From assembly GCA_020059785.1 (NCBI GenBank), contig JAGVBL010000299.1, forward strand, positions 1-9,564: 9,564 nucleotides of DNA, written 5' to 3'. The stretch is from Ignavibacteriales bacterium (GTDB taxonomy: Bacteria > Bacteroidota > Ignavibacteria > Ignavibacteriales > Melioribacteraceae). Of this stretch, positions 1 through 6,940 are shown one piece after another. Numbering within the stretch: position 1 is the first letter of the stretch; each line of letters starts with the position of its first letter. The notes under the pieces are model-generated. The model made no database searches, had not been told where the DNA came from, and saw only the letters and a program-made list of their open reading frames with translations. A program made the translations under genes and the position numbers.

Positions 1-21
1 TATCAGTTATCAGTTATCGGT
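1..21 (+). repeat. Three tandem heptamers, TATCAGT x2 then TATCGGT
   Basis: The first 21 bases are three head-to-tail 7-mers, the third with one change. They lie inside the sorting-domain reading frame, where they encode ISYQLSV plus flanking bases, which fits the family. The array may extend left of the window. It may be chance or a remnant of a short tandem repeat tolerated in coding sequence. Confidence 0.4.
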
Positions 22-211
22 CGGCAGCCATGTTCAATTGAAAGTCTATGATATACTGGGAAGAGAAGTTGCAACACTGGTTAATGAATACAAGCAAGCT
101 AGTTATTATGTAGAGACGTTCCATGGAACGTCTTTACCAAGTGGGATTTATTTCTATACTATAAAAGCCGGCAATTTCTTTAAGTCCGCTAAGATGGTAC
201 TGCTGAAATAA
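2..211 (+). CDS. C-terminal end of a T9SS-secreted protein (type A sorting domain), partial
   Basis: The 5' end lies outside the window; the frame is open from base 2 to the TAA at 209-211 and gives 69 residues. Visible features are an ISYQLS strand, then VQLKVYDILGREVATLVNE, then LPSGIYFYTIKAG and a short basic/hydrophobic tail ending MVLLK. This is the layout of the type IX secretion C-terminal sorting domain (Por secretion tail), a beta-sandwich recognised at the outer membrane and usually removed on secretion. The wording is typical of Ignavibacteriota cargo proteins. Nothing can be said about the function of the missing N-terminal part. The gene converges on the RNA methyltransferase gene with only 4 bp between stop codons, so no separate terminator is visible. 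Confidence 0.9.
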   Translation: MSYQLSVGSHVQLKVYDILGREVATLVNEYKQASYYVETFHGTSLPSGIYFYTIKAGNFFKSAKMVLLK

Positions 212-215
212 AATT

Positions 216-752
216 CTACTTTGTTTCAAATACCCTTCTTAAATCAAAAACAGCAATACCGTAAGCTACAGCAACATTTAATGACTGTTTAATTCCGAAC
301 TGAGGAATCTCAATCGAAAAGTCGCAAAGATCAATCAATTCCTGAGATACACCGGATATTTCATTCCCGACAATTAAACAGAGCGGAAAGTCGGACTTTC
401 TTACATTACAATAAGAAATACTTGAATCAGTTAATTCGAGAGCACAGATTTTAATTCCTTGATTCTTTAAGCGAGTAATCACTTCCTTAGGGTCTTTCAC
501 ATATTCCCATTTAACACTGTTCTGAGAACCCAGGGCAGTTTTTATAACTTCCTTTTTCTCCGGTGTGGGTGTATATCCGCATAAATATAATTTTTCGATC
601 ATTGCACCATCGGATGTTCGAAGTATTGATCCGACATTATAACTGCTTCTTATACTATTAAGTATCACATAAACGGGCATCTTTTTCACATTATCTAATT
701 TATCAATAGATGCTCTATTGCGGGAAATTTCTTCGTGGGATAATTTTTTCAT
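216..752 (-). CDS. TrmH/SpoU-family (SPOUT) RNA methyltransferase
   Basis: A 178-residue SPOUT-fold enzyme expected to transfer a methyl group from S-adenosylmethionine to a ribose 2'-OH in tRNA or rRNA in the cytoplasm. The three family motifs are present. Motif 1 is around residues 32-45 (N32, R35, N39, G41, R45 in the NxxRSxYNVGSxxR pattern). Motif 2 is LIVGNEISGVS at 126-136. Motif 3 is SLNVAVAYGIA at 157-167, forming the cofactor-binding knot. The length fits a stand-alone catalytic domain with a short N-terminal extension and no separate RNA-binding domain. The start lies 7 bp after the sugE stop on the same strand, so the two genes are probably co-transcribed and perhaps translationally coupled; no good Shine-Dalgarno is seen. 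The exact nucleotide target cannot be read from the sequence, so no gene symbol is given. Confidence 0.92.
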   Translation of the reverse strand: MKKLSHEEISRNRASIDKLDNVKKMPVYVILNSIRSSYNVGSILRTSDGAMIEKLYLCGYTPTPEKKEVIKTALGSQNSVKWEYVKDPKEVITRLKNQGIKICALELTDSSISYCNVRKSDFPLCLIVGNEISGVSQELIDLCDFSIEIPQFGIKQSLNVAVAYGIAVFDLRRVFETK

Positions 753-759
753 TTTGAAA

Positions 760-1086
760 CTATGCTGTAGCTTTATATGTAAGCCGTAATCCTATAATAC
801 CGATTACAATTAAGAAAATAAAAAATACTCTTAACAACTCTCTCGATTCATTAAAATATATTATTCCATATATTGCAGTCCCAACTGCTCCAATACCGGT
901 CCACACGGCATAAGCTGTTCCAATCGGTAGTGTTTTTGTCCCCATCGCAAGGAACACATAACTTAAAATCATAGTAATTACTGTAAAAATTGTGGGTTCT
1001 AACTTTGTAAAACCCTGACTGTATTTAAGTCCAACCGCCCAGGATATTTCGAAAGCGGATGCAATAAGAATATAAATCCACGCCAT
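760..1086 (-). CDS. sugE: Guanidinium exporter Gdx/SugE (small multidrug resistance family)
   Basis: A 108-residue inner-membrane protein of four hydrophobic helices, the usual SMR length. It matches the Gdx subtype rather than EmrE. Residues fall at the positions known from Gdx transporters: proton/substrate-binding E13, W16, S42, Y59 and W62, with the diagnostic stretches WAVGLKYSQGF (16-26) and LPIGTAYAVWTGIGAVG (53-69). Gdx proteins act as dual-topology dimers exchanging guanidinium for protons. The frame could begin 13 codons upstream at 1125, but the start at 1086 (MAWIYILIASAFE) aligns with the family, has an AGGAA ribosome site 9 nt upstream, and avoids overlapping the GerMN gene. It sits 19 bp after that gene and 7 bp before the methyltransferase gene. 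No room exists for a guanidine riboswitch directly upstream. Confidence 0.93.
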   Translation of the reverse strand: MAWIYILIASAFEISWAVGLKYSQGFTKLEPTIFTVITMILSYVFLAMGTKTLPIGTAYAVWTGIGAVGTAIYGIIYFNESRELLRVFFIFLIVIGIIGLRLTYKATA

Positions 1087-1095
1087 ATTAAAATT

Positions 1096-1100
1096 TTCCT
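1096..1100 (-). promoter_or_regulatory. Shine-Dalgarno AGGAA that sets the sugE start
   Basis: On the minus strand AGGAA lies 9 nt before the ATG at 1086-1084. It supports the shorter, family-like start over the upstream in-frame ATG at 1125. Confidence 0.6.
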
Positions 1101-1105
1101 GGTTC

Positions 1106-1609
1106 CTAAAAAGTAGCTCCGGCAATATCCAGATATTTTTCGAATGACTGATTGTTTATAAAGATATTGATCTTTCTGAACTCTGTGAATTGCTTAAGTG
1201 TTTCATAAATCTGTTCTTTAATTCTGGCAATATCGCATGAGCCTGAAATATTGAAATCACCTTTCAAATAAACATCTGCAATTCTGTTAGCAATTGTAAC
1301 CTGAATTAACATTAATGCCGGACCGCGGACGAAATTTTGAAGTTTACTAGTCGATTTGAAAGCAATTAACTCACTTAATGTTGATTCCAGAACAGATTTT
1401 TCGGCTTTTAGTGTAATTTCTTTTGAAACCAGTACATCATTACACCCGAATAATTTACCGCTTAGTCCGCTTCCTTCTAAAGCAACCAGGTATATTTTAA
1501 CATCCTTCTTTTCTATTTTATCCGTGGATTCACTTTTGCTACATTGTATAATAACAACGGTAGTCAACAAAATTGAAATCAAAAAAAAATTATTAAGCCG
1601 GGCAGCCAT
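1106..1609 (-). CDS. GerMN-domain lipoprotein
   Basis: A 167-residue exported protein. Residues 5-22 are hydrophobic and end in VVIIQC, a relaxed lipobox with C23 as the probable lipidated residue. Residues about 37-156 resemble the GerMN domain first described in spore germination protein GerM and also found in many non-sporulating bacteria. It shows a GCNDVLV strand (55-61), a central IQVTIANRIADVYLKG stretch (102-117), SCDIARIKEQIYETLKQF (124-141) and a final INIFINNQ strand (147-154). C56 and C125 lie at positions I recall as a cysteine pair in related GerMN proteins and could form a disulfide. The molecular role is not known. A strong Shine-Dalgarno (AGAGGGGA) precedes the start by 7 nt. 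It follows the DUF4249 gene by 62 bp and precedes sugE by 19 bp, so it is likely co-transcribed with sugE. Confidence 0.75.
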   Translation of the reverse strand: MAARLNNFFLISILLTTVVIIQCSKSESTDKIEKKDVKIYLVALEGSGLSGKLFGCNDVLVSKEITLKAEKSVLESTLSELIAFKSTSKLQNFVRGPALMLIQVTIANRIADVYLKGDFNISGSCDIARIKEQIYETLKQFTEFRKINIFINNQSFEKYLDIAGATF

Positions 1610-1616
1610 AATTGTA

Positions 1617-1624
1617 TCCCCTCT
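1617..1624 (-). promoter_or_regulatory. Strong Shine-Dalgarno AGAGGGGA for the GerMN lipoprotein gene
   Basis: On the minus strand AGAGGGGA is followed by a 7-nt spacer and the ATG at 1609. It is among the clearest ribosome binding sites in the window and fixes this start. Confidence 0.65.
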
Positions 1625-1671
1625 ACGATTAATTAAATGGAAAAATCCGGTTGAAAGATAATGAAAGATTT

Positions 1672-2589
1672 TTATTTAAGCACTTTGAAGTAAGCGGTGT
1701 CTGCAACCACAGAACAGAATACTCCAATTCCATCACCTTCAATATTAATTCTCGGTTCATGGAAGTTGCCGTCAAACTCCTGAACGTTGCGGTAAGTTAG
1801 AAAGAAGAGTCTGTAATTTTCGTCCCCGGCATAAATTACTAAACGGTATGAACCGTAAAACCATGTATCGAGCCACTCGATATTGTAGTTGATTTTTGGT
1901 TCATCCGATTTAACATTCTGAAGCCACTTGGACTGATATTTATAACGGTCGAACTGTTTCTTAAGGTCATCAAGTTTTATTTCAAAATAAGCATTATCGT
2001 AAATAAAAGATTCTATAGTTGCATCAAGCGCAACAATTGAAATGCTGTAAAATGAATTGTCTAATGAAGGAGTGAATGCAACTTTAAATTGCTTTACCTT
2101 GCCATCAGCATCCCGTTCCCTATATTTCATCGAATCCAGTATCGATTCATTCCTCAGAATTTTAAATCCTTTTTTTGGAACTGTAGTTATAGACCCGGCT
2201 GATAATTTTCTTCCTTCAATATCTGCTGTTACATCCAACCTGTAAGATTTATCAAAATCAATTATCAGGTCAATTCCGTTGTATTCGAATGAGAATTTTT
2301 GAGGATTAAAGGTAAGCGGATATTTCCGGTTGTTCTGAAGATCCGTTATAATAACAGTAGCATTAGATAGAATTAATGATTTTAAATCCGGTCGTGTATT
2401 TAATGGGAAGTTTCTCGTTATTCGAATATTCTCAACTTTCTGATTAGGGAATAGATATCCTTCAATAACAATTTTGGGGATGTAAGTATTCTGCCCTATT
2501 TCTACAACACCTTCGCCGCACGAAAAAATGATTAATGAATTAATTAGAAAAATTATTGATAAGGAAATATTTTTTATTGTTCGCTTCAT
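1672..2589 (-). CDS. DUF4249-family outer-membrane lipoprotein paired with the TonB-dependent receptor
   Basis: A 305-residue predicted lipoprotein. From the start at 2589 it has a basic MKRTIKN, a hydrophobic stretch and IIFSC, giving lipidated C24. The mature part begins with the family-like IPKIVIEGYLFP, where VIEG followed by a strand about inherited 'debt/option-like' order LSNATVIITD is typical, and ends with GIGVFCSVVADTAYF, which matches the DUF4249 C-terminal glycine-rich strand. DUF4249 genes commonly sit directly downstream of TonB-dependent receptors in Bacteroidota and may help capture or deliver the ligand; the ligand is unknown. An in-frame ATG at 2604 is possible. I prefer 2589 because it gives a standard signal peptide and lies 1 nt after the receptor stop (TAATATG), a translational-coupling arrangement. 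No strong Shine-Dalgarno supports either start. Confidence 0.8.
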   Translation of the reverse strand: MKRTIKNISLSIIFLINSLIIFSCGEGVVEIGQNTYIPKIVIEGYLFPNQKVENIRITRNFPLNTRPDLKSLILSNATVIITDLQNNRKYPLTFNPQKFSFEYNGIDLIIDFDKSYRLDVTADIEGRKLSAGSITTVPKKGFKILRNESILDSMKYRERDADGKVKQFKVAFTPSLDNSFYSISIVALDATIESFIYDNAYFEIKLDDLKKQFDRYKYQSKWLQNVKSDEPKINYNIEWLDTWFYGSYRLVIYAGDENYRLFFLTYRNVQEFDGNFHEPRINIEGDGIGVFCSVVADTAYFKVLK

Positions 2590-2590
2590 A

Positions 2591-3745
2591 TTAAAATCTA
2601 ACATTTACTCCAATACTTGGTAAAATAGGAAACATGGTTATGTTATTTACTTCCTGATAGATTATACCGTTCTTTAGTTCGTTTTTGTATTCAATGAACC
2701 ACACGTTTTTTCTATTAAGCAGATTAAATATTTGTAGATATGGTGCTAACGACCAACTTTTGTAAACTATTTCGTAGGTTAAACTTAAATCCAAACGCGC
2801 ATAAAACGGCAGTCTGAATTCGTTGATACCGGAGGGATAAATTGCCAGACTGTTGTTACTCGGCTCCCAATCCGGAAATTGATTTATAAAATATACAGAC
2901 GATGGCAAAGTAATCGGTTGACCGGAAAAGAAAGTAAAGTTTAAACCTAGATTCCATTTTTTATCATAATTAACAAATTGCCGTCCCGATAGTTCGTTAA
3001 ATATATTATTGAGGTCGAAACTGCTTACTATATTTATTGCATGAGTTCTATCGTGACGAGGTGTAAAAGGATTCTCTTTATTAATACGGTTGATCGTAAA
3101 TTCTGTTCGGGCAAGTGAATATGCTATCCATCCAGTTATTGCTCCTACATCTTTCCTAACAAGAAATTCAACTCCATATGACTTTCCGCTTCCTTCATTA
3201 AATAATCCTCTGCTGGAATTAAATAGCGGTAAATTATCTTCAGTATAAGAATCGGGTTTTATATCTGCAAGAAAAGTCGGGTTATAAGAATATATGTTTG
3301 TGTAATTCTTATAGTATCCTTCAATTTCAAACTCGATATTTTTAGCTAACTCTCTTTGATATCCAAGAATAAAATGTGATGCCGATGAACCTTTAACATA
3401 TTCGTCGGCACTGGTCCAGATGCTAACGAAGAATAGCCGGGGAATTCTATTTGCATATTGATGAAAAATTCCTGTTGCAAATTTCATATTGCTGGTTTCG
3501 GTCAATCGGTATTTAATTGAGAGACGGGGATCAAGATTTTTATAATCTTTATCCGAATCGAAATAATTTGCTCGCACACCGAATTCAATATCCCAAAGCG
3601 GATTCGGCTTCCATTTAGTATTTAAGTAGAGAGTATAAAGTATTCTATGCTTGGAAACATCAACTCTACCGCCGGTAAATTTTTGTTTTAATCCTCCGCT
3701 TACATTTTTTTGTTCAAACCCGAAATTGAAGTTCCAGTGATCATC
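2591..3745 (-). pseudogene. TonB-dependent receptor, C-terminal part (beta-barrel), out of frame with its N-terminal part
   Basis: This 385-codon frame (384 residues and a stop) holds most of the outer-membrane barrel: repeated amphipathic strands rich in aromatic residues, a YGVEFLVRKD strand, FNLLNRKNVW near the end, and a last strand GVNVRF ending in phenylalanine, the usual terminal signature recognised by the barrel assembly machinery. It has no plausible start of its own. The GTG at 3575-3577 lies inside a conserved barrel segment, lacks a signal peptide, and the same frame is open further upstream to the T6 run at 3746-3751. There it joins the N-terminal fragment if one T is added. The joined reading YFFDDHWNFNFGFEQK is typical barrel sequence. 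The stop overlaps the upstream edge of the DUF4249 gene region. If the frameshift is a sequencing error, this is simply the rest of one intact receptor of about 781-789 residues. Confidence 0.85.
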
Positions 3746-4959
3746 AAAAAATATTCGAGTGCACCTTTTAATGTAACATCGCGAATAACATTTTCTTCTT
3801 TAAAATCTACGTCGTCAAAATTAAAGTCCGAAAAAAATCTGCTTCCTGTAATCCAGAAATTACCGAATAGTTTTGGAGAGATAATCGAACGCCAGTTAAT
3901 ACTGCCGGTCTGGTTTCCCCATACATAATCAAAACCTAAAGACTCCTGACGATTTTTATCTAGTGTAAAGTTGAGGTCGTCGATTCCTCCGTAAAAACTT
4001 ATACTAAGTTTATTTGTCTCATCGATATCAAAAAACGCTTTTAAGTTGCCGTCTAAAAAATAGTAATCCGGTATTTCATCAATAACCTTTCCAAGAGTTT
4101 GATCGAAATAAGTTCTTCTTAAAGAACCCGATAACGATCCGAATTTTCCGATAGGACCTTGAAGGGTTGTATTAAGAGATAACAAGCTTAATGATACTTT
4201 ACCTTCAAAATTATTTCTATTTCCATCGTTGTTAGTAACATTAATAACCGATGAGAGCCGCCCACCGTATTCGGCACTAAAACCGCCTTTATATACTTCA
4301 ACTTTTTTTATTGCATCCATATTAAATGTAGAAAAGAGTCCGAATGCATGTTCCGGATTGTAAACATCTGTTCCATCTAGAAGAAATAAATTCTGATCCG
4401 GTGTTCCTCCGCGGACATAAATTGCCGATGAAAAATCCGAAACTGGAACTATACCGGGTAAGCTTTGTAATGTTCGTAATAGATCCGATTCTACTACCTG
4501 TGGAACCTTATAAAGTTGAACAGGTGATAAATCAACTTTTGAAACCGGTTTGTTAAATAGTTTATCTATTGTTCGCGAAGAATCGCCGGTTACAACTATT
4601 TCTTCGCCGACTAATACATCGGGCTTCAAGTAAATGTCTATCCGCTTATTTTGATTTGGAGTGAGAGTTACATTTTGCTGGAAAGTTTTATATCCAACAT
4701 AGCTTACTACCAGTTCGAACGTACCGGGATTTGTAATTGGTAGCACATAAAATCCGCTTGAGTTTGAACTGGTCCCGACATTAATTCCTCTTAGGTAAAT
4801 GTTTGCACCGATTAGTGCTTCCCGGTTGGATGCATCATAAACAAATCCGTTGATTGTTGATTCTCGATTAATCTGAGCCCATAGATTTGTAGCTACGATA
4901 AAACCAATGGCAGCAATTTTTATAAAAAGTTTCATGATAAGGGAAATTTTACCGGGCAT
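3700..4959 (-). pseudogene. TonB-dependent receptor, N-terminal part (signal peptide, carboxypeptidase-regulatory domain, plug, start of barrel)
   Basis: This 419-residue frame begins with a signal peptide ending NLWA|Q (cut after about residue 28). Next comes a CarboxypepD_reg-like domain (about 34-113; INGFVYDASNREALIGANIYLRG, SSGFYVLPI, VSYVGYKTF) and a plug domain (about 139-250; LRTLQSLPGIVPVSDFSSAI, YVRGGTPDQNLFLLDGTDVYNP, VEVYKGGFSAEYGGRLSSVINV), then early barrel strands. These receptors import a bound ligand across the outer membrane using TonB energy; the ligand cannot be read here. The true product follows the family to residue 404; residues 405-419 are out of frame and end at a stop at 3700. 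A second ATG at 4935 (MKLFIKIAAIG) gives a more standard signal peptide; neither start has a clear Shine-Dalgarno. It lies first in the minus-strand gene series, followed by DUF4249. Confidence 0.88.
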
Positions 4960-5159
4960 AATTGTTTATTCAAAACTAATTATCAATTAATTATCTAAAT
5001 CAGTCTTGAACAAAATTAGTTCCAAAATTATATTAATAATTGGTTGGTTGTGCTGCTGACTATTTATCTATACGAGGTAAGAGGAGAGGAAAGTAATCCT
5101 GATTCAATTCCCTTAACCACATAAATCACTACTAACAGCAGCAAAGCAAAGAAAACCTT
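4960..5159. other. Intergenic region upstream of the receptor gene, probably carrying its promoter
   Basis: Two hundred bases without a supported gene. The receptor-proximal half is very AT-rich and has three minus-strand TAnnTTTG motifs, described separately. The other half, just downstream of the 5160-5687 gene, has no convincing hairpin plus T-tract. An 8-bp inverted repeat (TGCTGCTG at 5051-5058, CAGCAGCA at 5136-5143) has a 77-nt loop and is not a normal terminator. Confidence 0.5.
4971..5030 (-). promoter_or_regulatory. Cluster of three TAnnTTTG (-7-like) motifs upstream of the receptor gene
   Basis: On the minus strand TAATTTTG occurs at 5030-5023 and again at 5018-5011, and TAGTTTTG at 4978-4971. 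The form matches the Bacteroidota housekeeping -7 element. None has an obvious TTG at the expected -33 distance, and AT-rich DNA makes such motifs by chance, so this is a weak call. The 5011-5018 copy lies within an imperfect inverted repeat, TTGAAC (5006-5011) and GTTCCAA (5019-5025), which could be a regulator site. Confidence 0.25.
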
Positions 5160-5687
5160 TTATTTATATCCCATAGCAACCAATTGATTCACAACTCTAA
5201 GAGCCATTTCATCAAACGAAAAATTTCTCCACATTAAACCCCACCTTTCGCGTGGTTCCATTCGTTCTTTAACAATCAGCTCTTTCTTGTGGGTATCTAA
5301 AATGCTTACTGAAATCGGGTTGGGAGTATAAAAGTCGCCTCTCTGTTTGGATTGATTTATACTAATTGCTCCGAAAACTATGAGATCAACAGTTATGTTT
5401 TCCGAAATTAATAATGCATCATCTTTCAACAATTTAGAAGGATTAAAATCCTGATCCAAAATAATTGACCAGGTAGAATCATCCATAACTACTGCAAATC
5501 CCTTTTGATAAAAAGCTCTGATAAATGACTCTCTTATCACATCCATATTATAGGGATAGTTCTGGTCATCCAGAAACGGCATAATTACAACAGAAAGAAT
5601 CTTTGGATTGGATGTATTTTGTTGTGCATTATTAATTGCTAACAAAGAGAAATAAAGAAGAAAGGAAATTTGAATTAGCTTTCTCAT
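5160..5687 (-). CDS. Exported small protein with a CsgG/LpoB-like domain pattern
   Basis: A 175-residue protein with a signal peptide (MRKL, hydrophobic 5-20, probable cut after A21 before QQNTSN). No cysteine lipobox is present, so it should be soluble in the periplasm or outside. Residues about 30-115 have the order of strands and helices seen in the CsgG/LpoB/FlgO-like group: ILSVVIMPFLDD, a helix IRESFIRAFYQKGFAVV, the segment WSIILDQDF, LISENITVDLIVFGAISIN, then a strand SVSILDTHKKELIVK and a C-terminal helix FDEMALRVVNQLVAMGY. That suggests an envelope-assembly or accessory role, but similarity is by pattern only. A Shine-Dalgarno AAGGA (5696-5700) lies 8 nt before the ATG. The gene follows rlmN by 59 bp on the same strand and may be co-transcribed with it. 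Confidence 0.7.
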   Translation of the reverse strand: MRKLIQISFLLYFSLLAINNAQQNTSNPKILSVVIMPFLDDQNYPYNMDVIRESFIRAFYQKGFAVVMDDSTWSIILDQDFNPSKLLKDDALLISENITVDLIVFGAISINQSKQRGDFYTPNPISVSILDTHKKELIVKERMEPRERWGLMWRNFSFDEMALRVVNQLVAMGYK

Positions 5688-5746
5688 ATTATAGTTCCTT
5701 TATTTCTGGTCTTATAATAAGTAACAAAAAGATTAAAAGAAAGGAT

Positions 5747-6811
5747 TTAATTTGTCTTAATAGCAAGTTGTCCGCATGCCGCGGCAATATCGTCGCCCTG
5801 GGTTTCGCGTACCATTACCGTAATATTATTATTACGCAATTTTTCAACAAATTCAAGTATCCTGTTGTAGGAAGTCGGTTCTAATTCGGCAGAAATTCCA
5901 TTTGGTTTCATGTGCTTGATACTGTTGAACGGAATTACATTAATTTTTGAAGGGAGTTGACTGCATAATTTAGTAATAGCTTTTATATCCTCGGATCGGT
6001 CGTTAATATCTTTGAGCATAGTATATTCGAACGTAACACGCGTTTTAGTTTTTTTTGTGTAATACTTAAGCGCTTCTATATTCTCTTTAAGAGGATACTT
6101 ATTATTTATAGGCATTATTTTAGAACGGGTCTCTTCGAAACAGGAATGTAATGACAGAGCGAGCTTAACTCGTAATCCAAGTTCCGAAAGTTCTTTTATT
6201 TTATGTGGAATTCCTGCTGTAGAAATTGTTATCCGCTTTCGGCTTAATCCCTTAGTTAATTCATGGGTAAATATTTCAACGGATTTAACCGTATTATCAA
6301 AATTCAATAGCGGTTCACCCATTCCCATATATACAATATTTGTAATACTTTTTTTGTCAATCTCTTTTGCAGTAAGTAGGTATTGATCTACTATTTCACC
6401 GGAATTGAGATTTCTTTTATATCCCATCAAACCTGTAGCACAAAATTTACAATCGAGCGGGCAGCCAACCTGTGTAGAAATACAAAGTGTATTTCTGTCA
6501 TCTTCGGGAATAAGTACAGATTCAATTTTCTTATTGTCGGTTGTTGAATAAAGAAATTTCTTAGTTCCTGTTGAAGGTGAATATTGTACAGTAGCTAATT
6601 CAAGAGTTTTAAGTATAGTAGACTCATTTAGTCTGTTGCGAAGATCCTTTGGAAAATTTTGCATTTCAGAAAAATCAAATGAAATGTGGTTATAAATCCA
6701 ATTGAATAACTGCTCGCCCCGGAATTTTGATTCACCAATAGAAATAAAATATTCCTTTAATTCGTCAAGTGTCATTCCTTTTAATATTTTTTTCTTCGCA
6801 TTACTTATCAT
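5747..6811 (-). CDS. rlmN: Dual-specificity 23S rRNA/tRNA adenine-C2 methyltransferase RlmN (radical SAM)
   Basis: A 354-residue cytoplasmic enzyme that makes 2-methyladenosine in 23S rRNA (A2503, E. coli numbering) and in tRNA position 37. It starts with the small RlmN N-terminal domain (MTLDELKEYF, FRGEQLFNWIY, residues 13-40). The [4Fe-4S] cluster cysteines are C117, C121 and C124 in CPLDCKFC. The SAM-binding GMGEP is at 163-167. Two further catalytic cysteines match the E. coli pair that carries and resolves the methyl-cysteine intermediate: C110 (TLCISTQ) and C346 (AACGQLA). Length and motif order are complete. The start at 6811 keeps the conserved KKILKG lead; no Shine-Dalgarno is evident. 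It is transcribed divergently from the acyl-CoA dehydrogenase gene. Confidence 0.97.
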   Translation of the reverse strand: MISNAKKKILKGMTLDELKEYFISIGESKFRGEQLFNWIYNHISFDFSEMQNFPKDLRNRLNESTILKTLELATVQYSPSTGTKKFLYSTTDNKKIESVLIPEDDRNTLCISTQVGCPLDCKFCATGLMGYKRNLNSGEIVDQYLLTAKEIDKKSITNIVYMGMGEPLLNFDNTVKSVEIFTHELTKGLSRKRITISTAGIPHKIKELSELGLRVKLALSLHSCFEETRSKIMPINNKYPLKENIEALKYYTKKTKTRVTFEYTMLKDINDRSEDIKAITKLCSQLPSKINVIPFNSIKHMKPNGISAELEPTSYNRILEFVEKLRNNNITVMVRETQGDDIAAACGQLAIKTN

Positions 6812-6864
6812 ATAAGCAAATATAATAAATAGTAATTGTTAGAAAATTAATCTCGTCTAAAAAG

Positions 6865-6896
6865 ATTGAAATTACCAAACCCTTTATTTAGTTTTG
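6865..6896 (+). promoter_or_regulatory. Bacteroidota-type promoter for the acyl-CoA dehydrogenase gene
   Basis: ATTG at 6865-6868 is followed after 20 nt by TAGTTTTG at 6889-6896. This fits the Bacteroidota sigma consensus (TTG-type -33 and TAnnTTTG -7, spacing about 19-21). Transcription would begin a few bases after 6896, giving a leader of roughly 40 nt before the ATG at 6941. This also argues against translation from the TTG at 6905. A chance match in AT-rich DNA is possible. Confidence 0.5.
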
Positions 6897-6930
6897 GGTA
6901 ACAATTGACCAATCAGTTCAAAAGAAAATT

Positions 6931-6935
6931 GAGGA
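6931..6935 (+). promoter_or_regulatory. Shine-Dalgarno GAGGA that sets the acyl-CoA dehydrogenase start
   Basis: GAGGA is followed by a 5-nt spacer and ATG at 6941. It favours the ATG start over the in-frame TTG 12 codons upstream at 6905. Confidence 0.65.
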
Positions 6936-6940
6936 CTATC

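Noticed and set aside
1356..1661. Open frame on the plus strand across the GerMN lipoprotein gene
   Set aside because: It is antisense to a gene with a signal peptide, domain and strong ribosome site; its translation has no recognisable feature.
1641..1673. Possible terminator (AAAAATC at 1641-1647, GATTTTT at 1667-1673)
   Set aside because: The 7-bp stem is nearly all A/T with a 19-nt loop, overlaps a stop codon, and is not followed by a clear T-tract outside the stem.
2057..2245. Short plus-strand open frame inside the DUF4249 gene
   Set aside because: Antisense shadow with no domain, signal or ribosome site.
3575..3577. GTG as a start for a separate receptor-barrel gene
   Set aside because: The same frame is open further upstream with clear barrel sequence, and no signal peptide or ribosome site is present.
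3710..4556. Two plus-strand open frames (3710-3928 and 4344-4556) inside the receptor gene
   Set aside because: Both are antisense to conserved plug and barrel sequence and look like chance open frames.
5051..5143. Inverted repeat TGCTGCTG / CAGCAGCA
   Set aside because: A 77-nt loop and low-complexity arms make a functional hairpin unlikely.
5636..5884. Plus-strand open frame spanning the junction of rlmN and the exported-protein gene
   Set aside because: It is antisense to the conserved RlmN C-terminus and to a signal peptide; no coding features.
6817..6824. TATATTTG on the minus strand as the rlmN promoter
   Set aside because: It matches TAnnTTTG but has no -33 partner and would place the transcript start at the ATG; possible leaderless expression cannot be shown from sequence.
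6905..6940. TTG start giving the dehydrogenase 12 extra residues
   Set aside because: The ATG at 6941 has GAGGA at good spacing, fits the family N-terminus, and the proposed transcription start would lie almost on the TTG.
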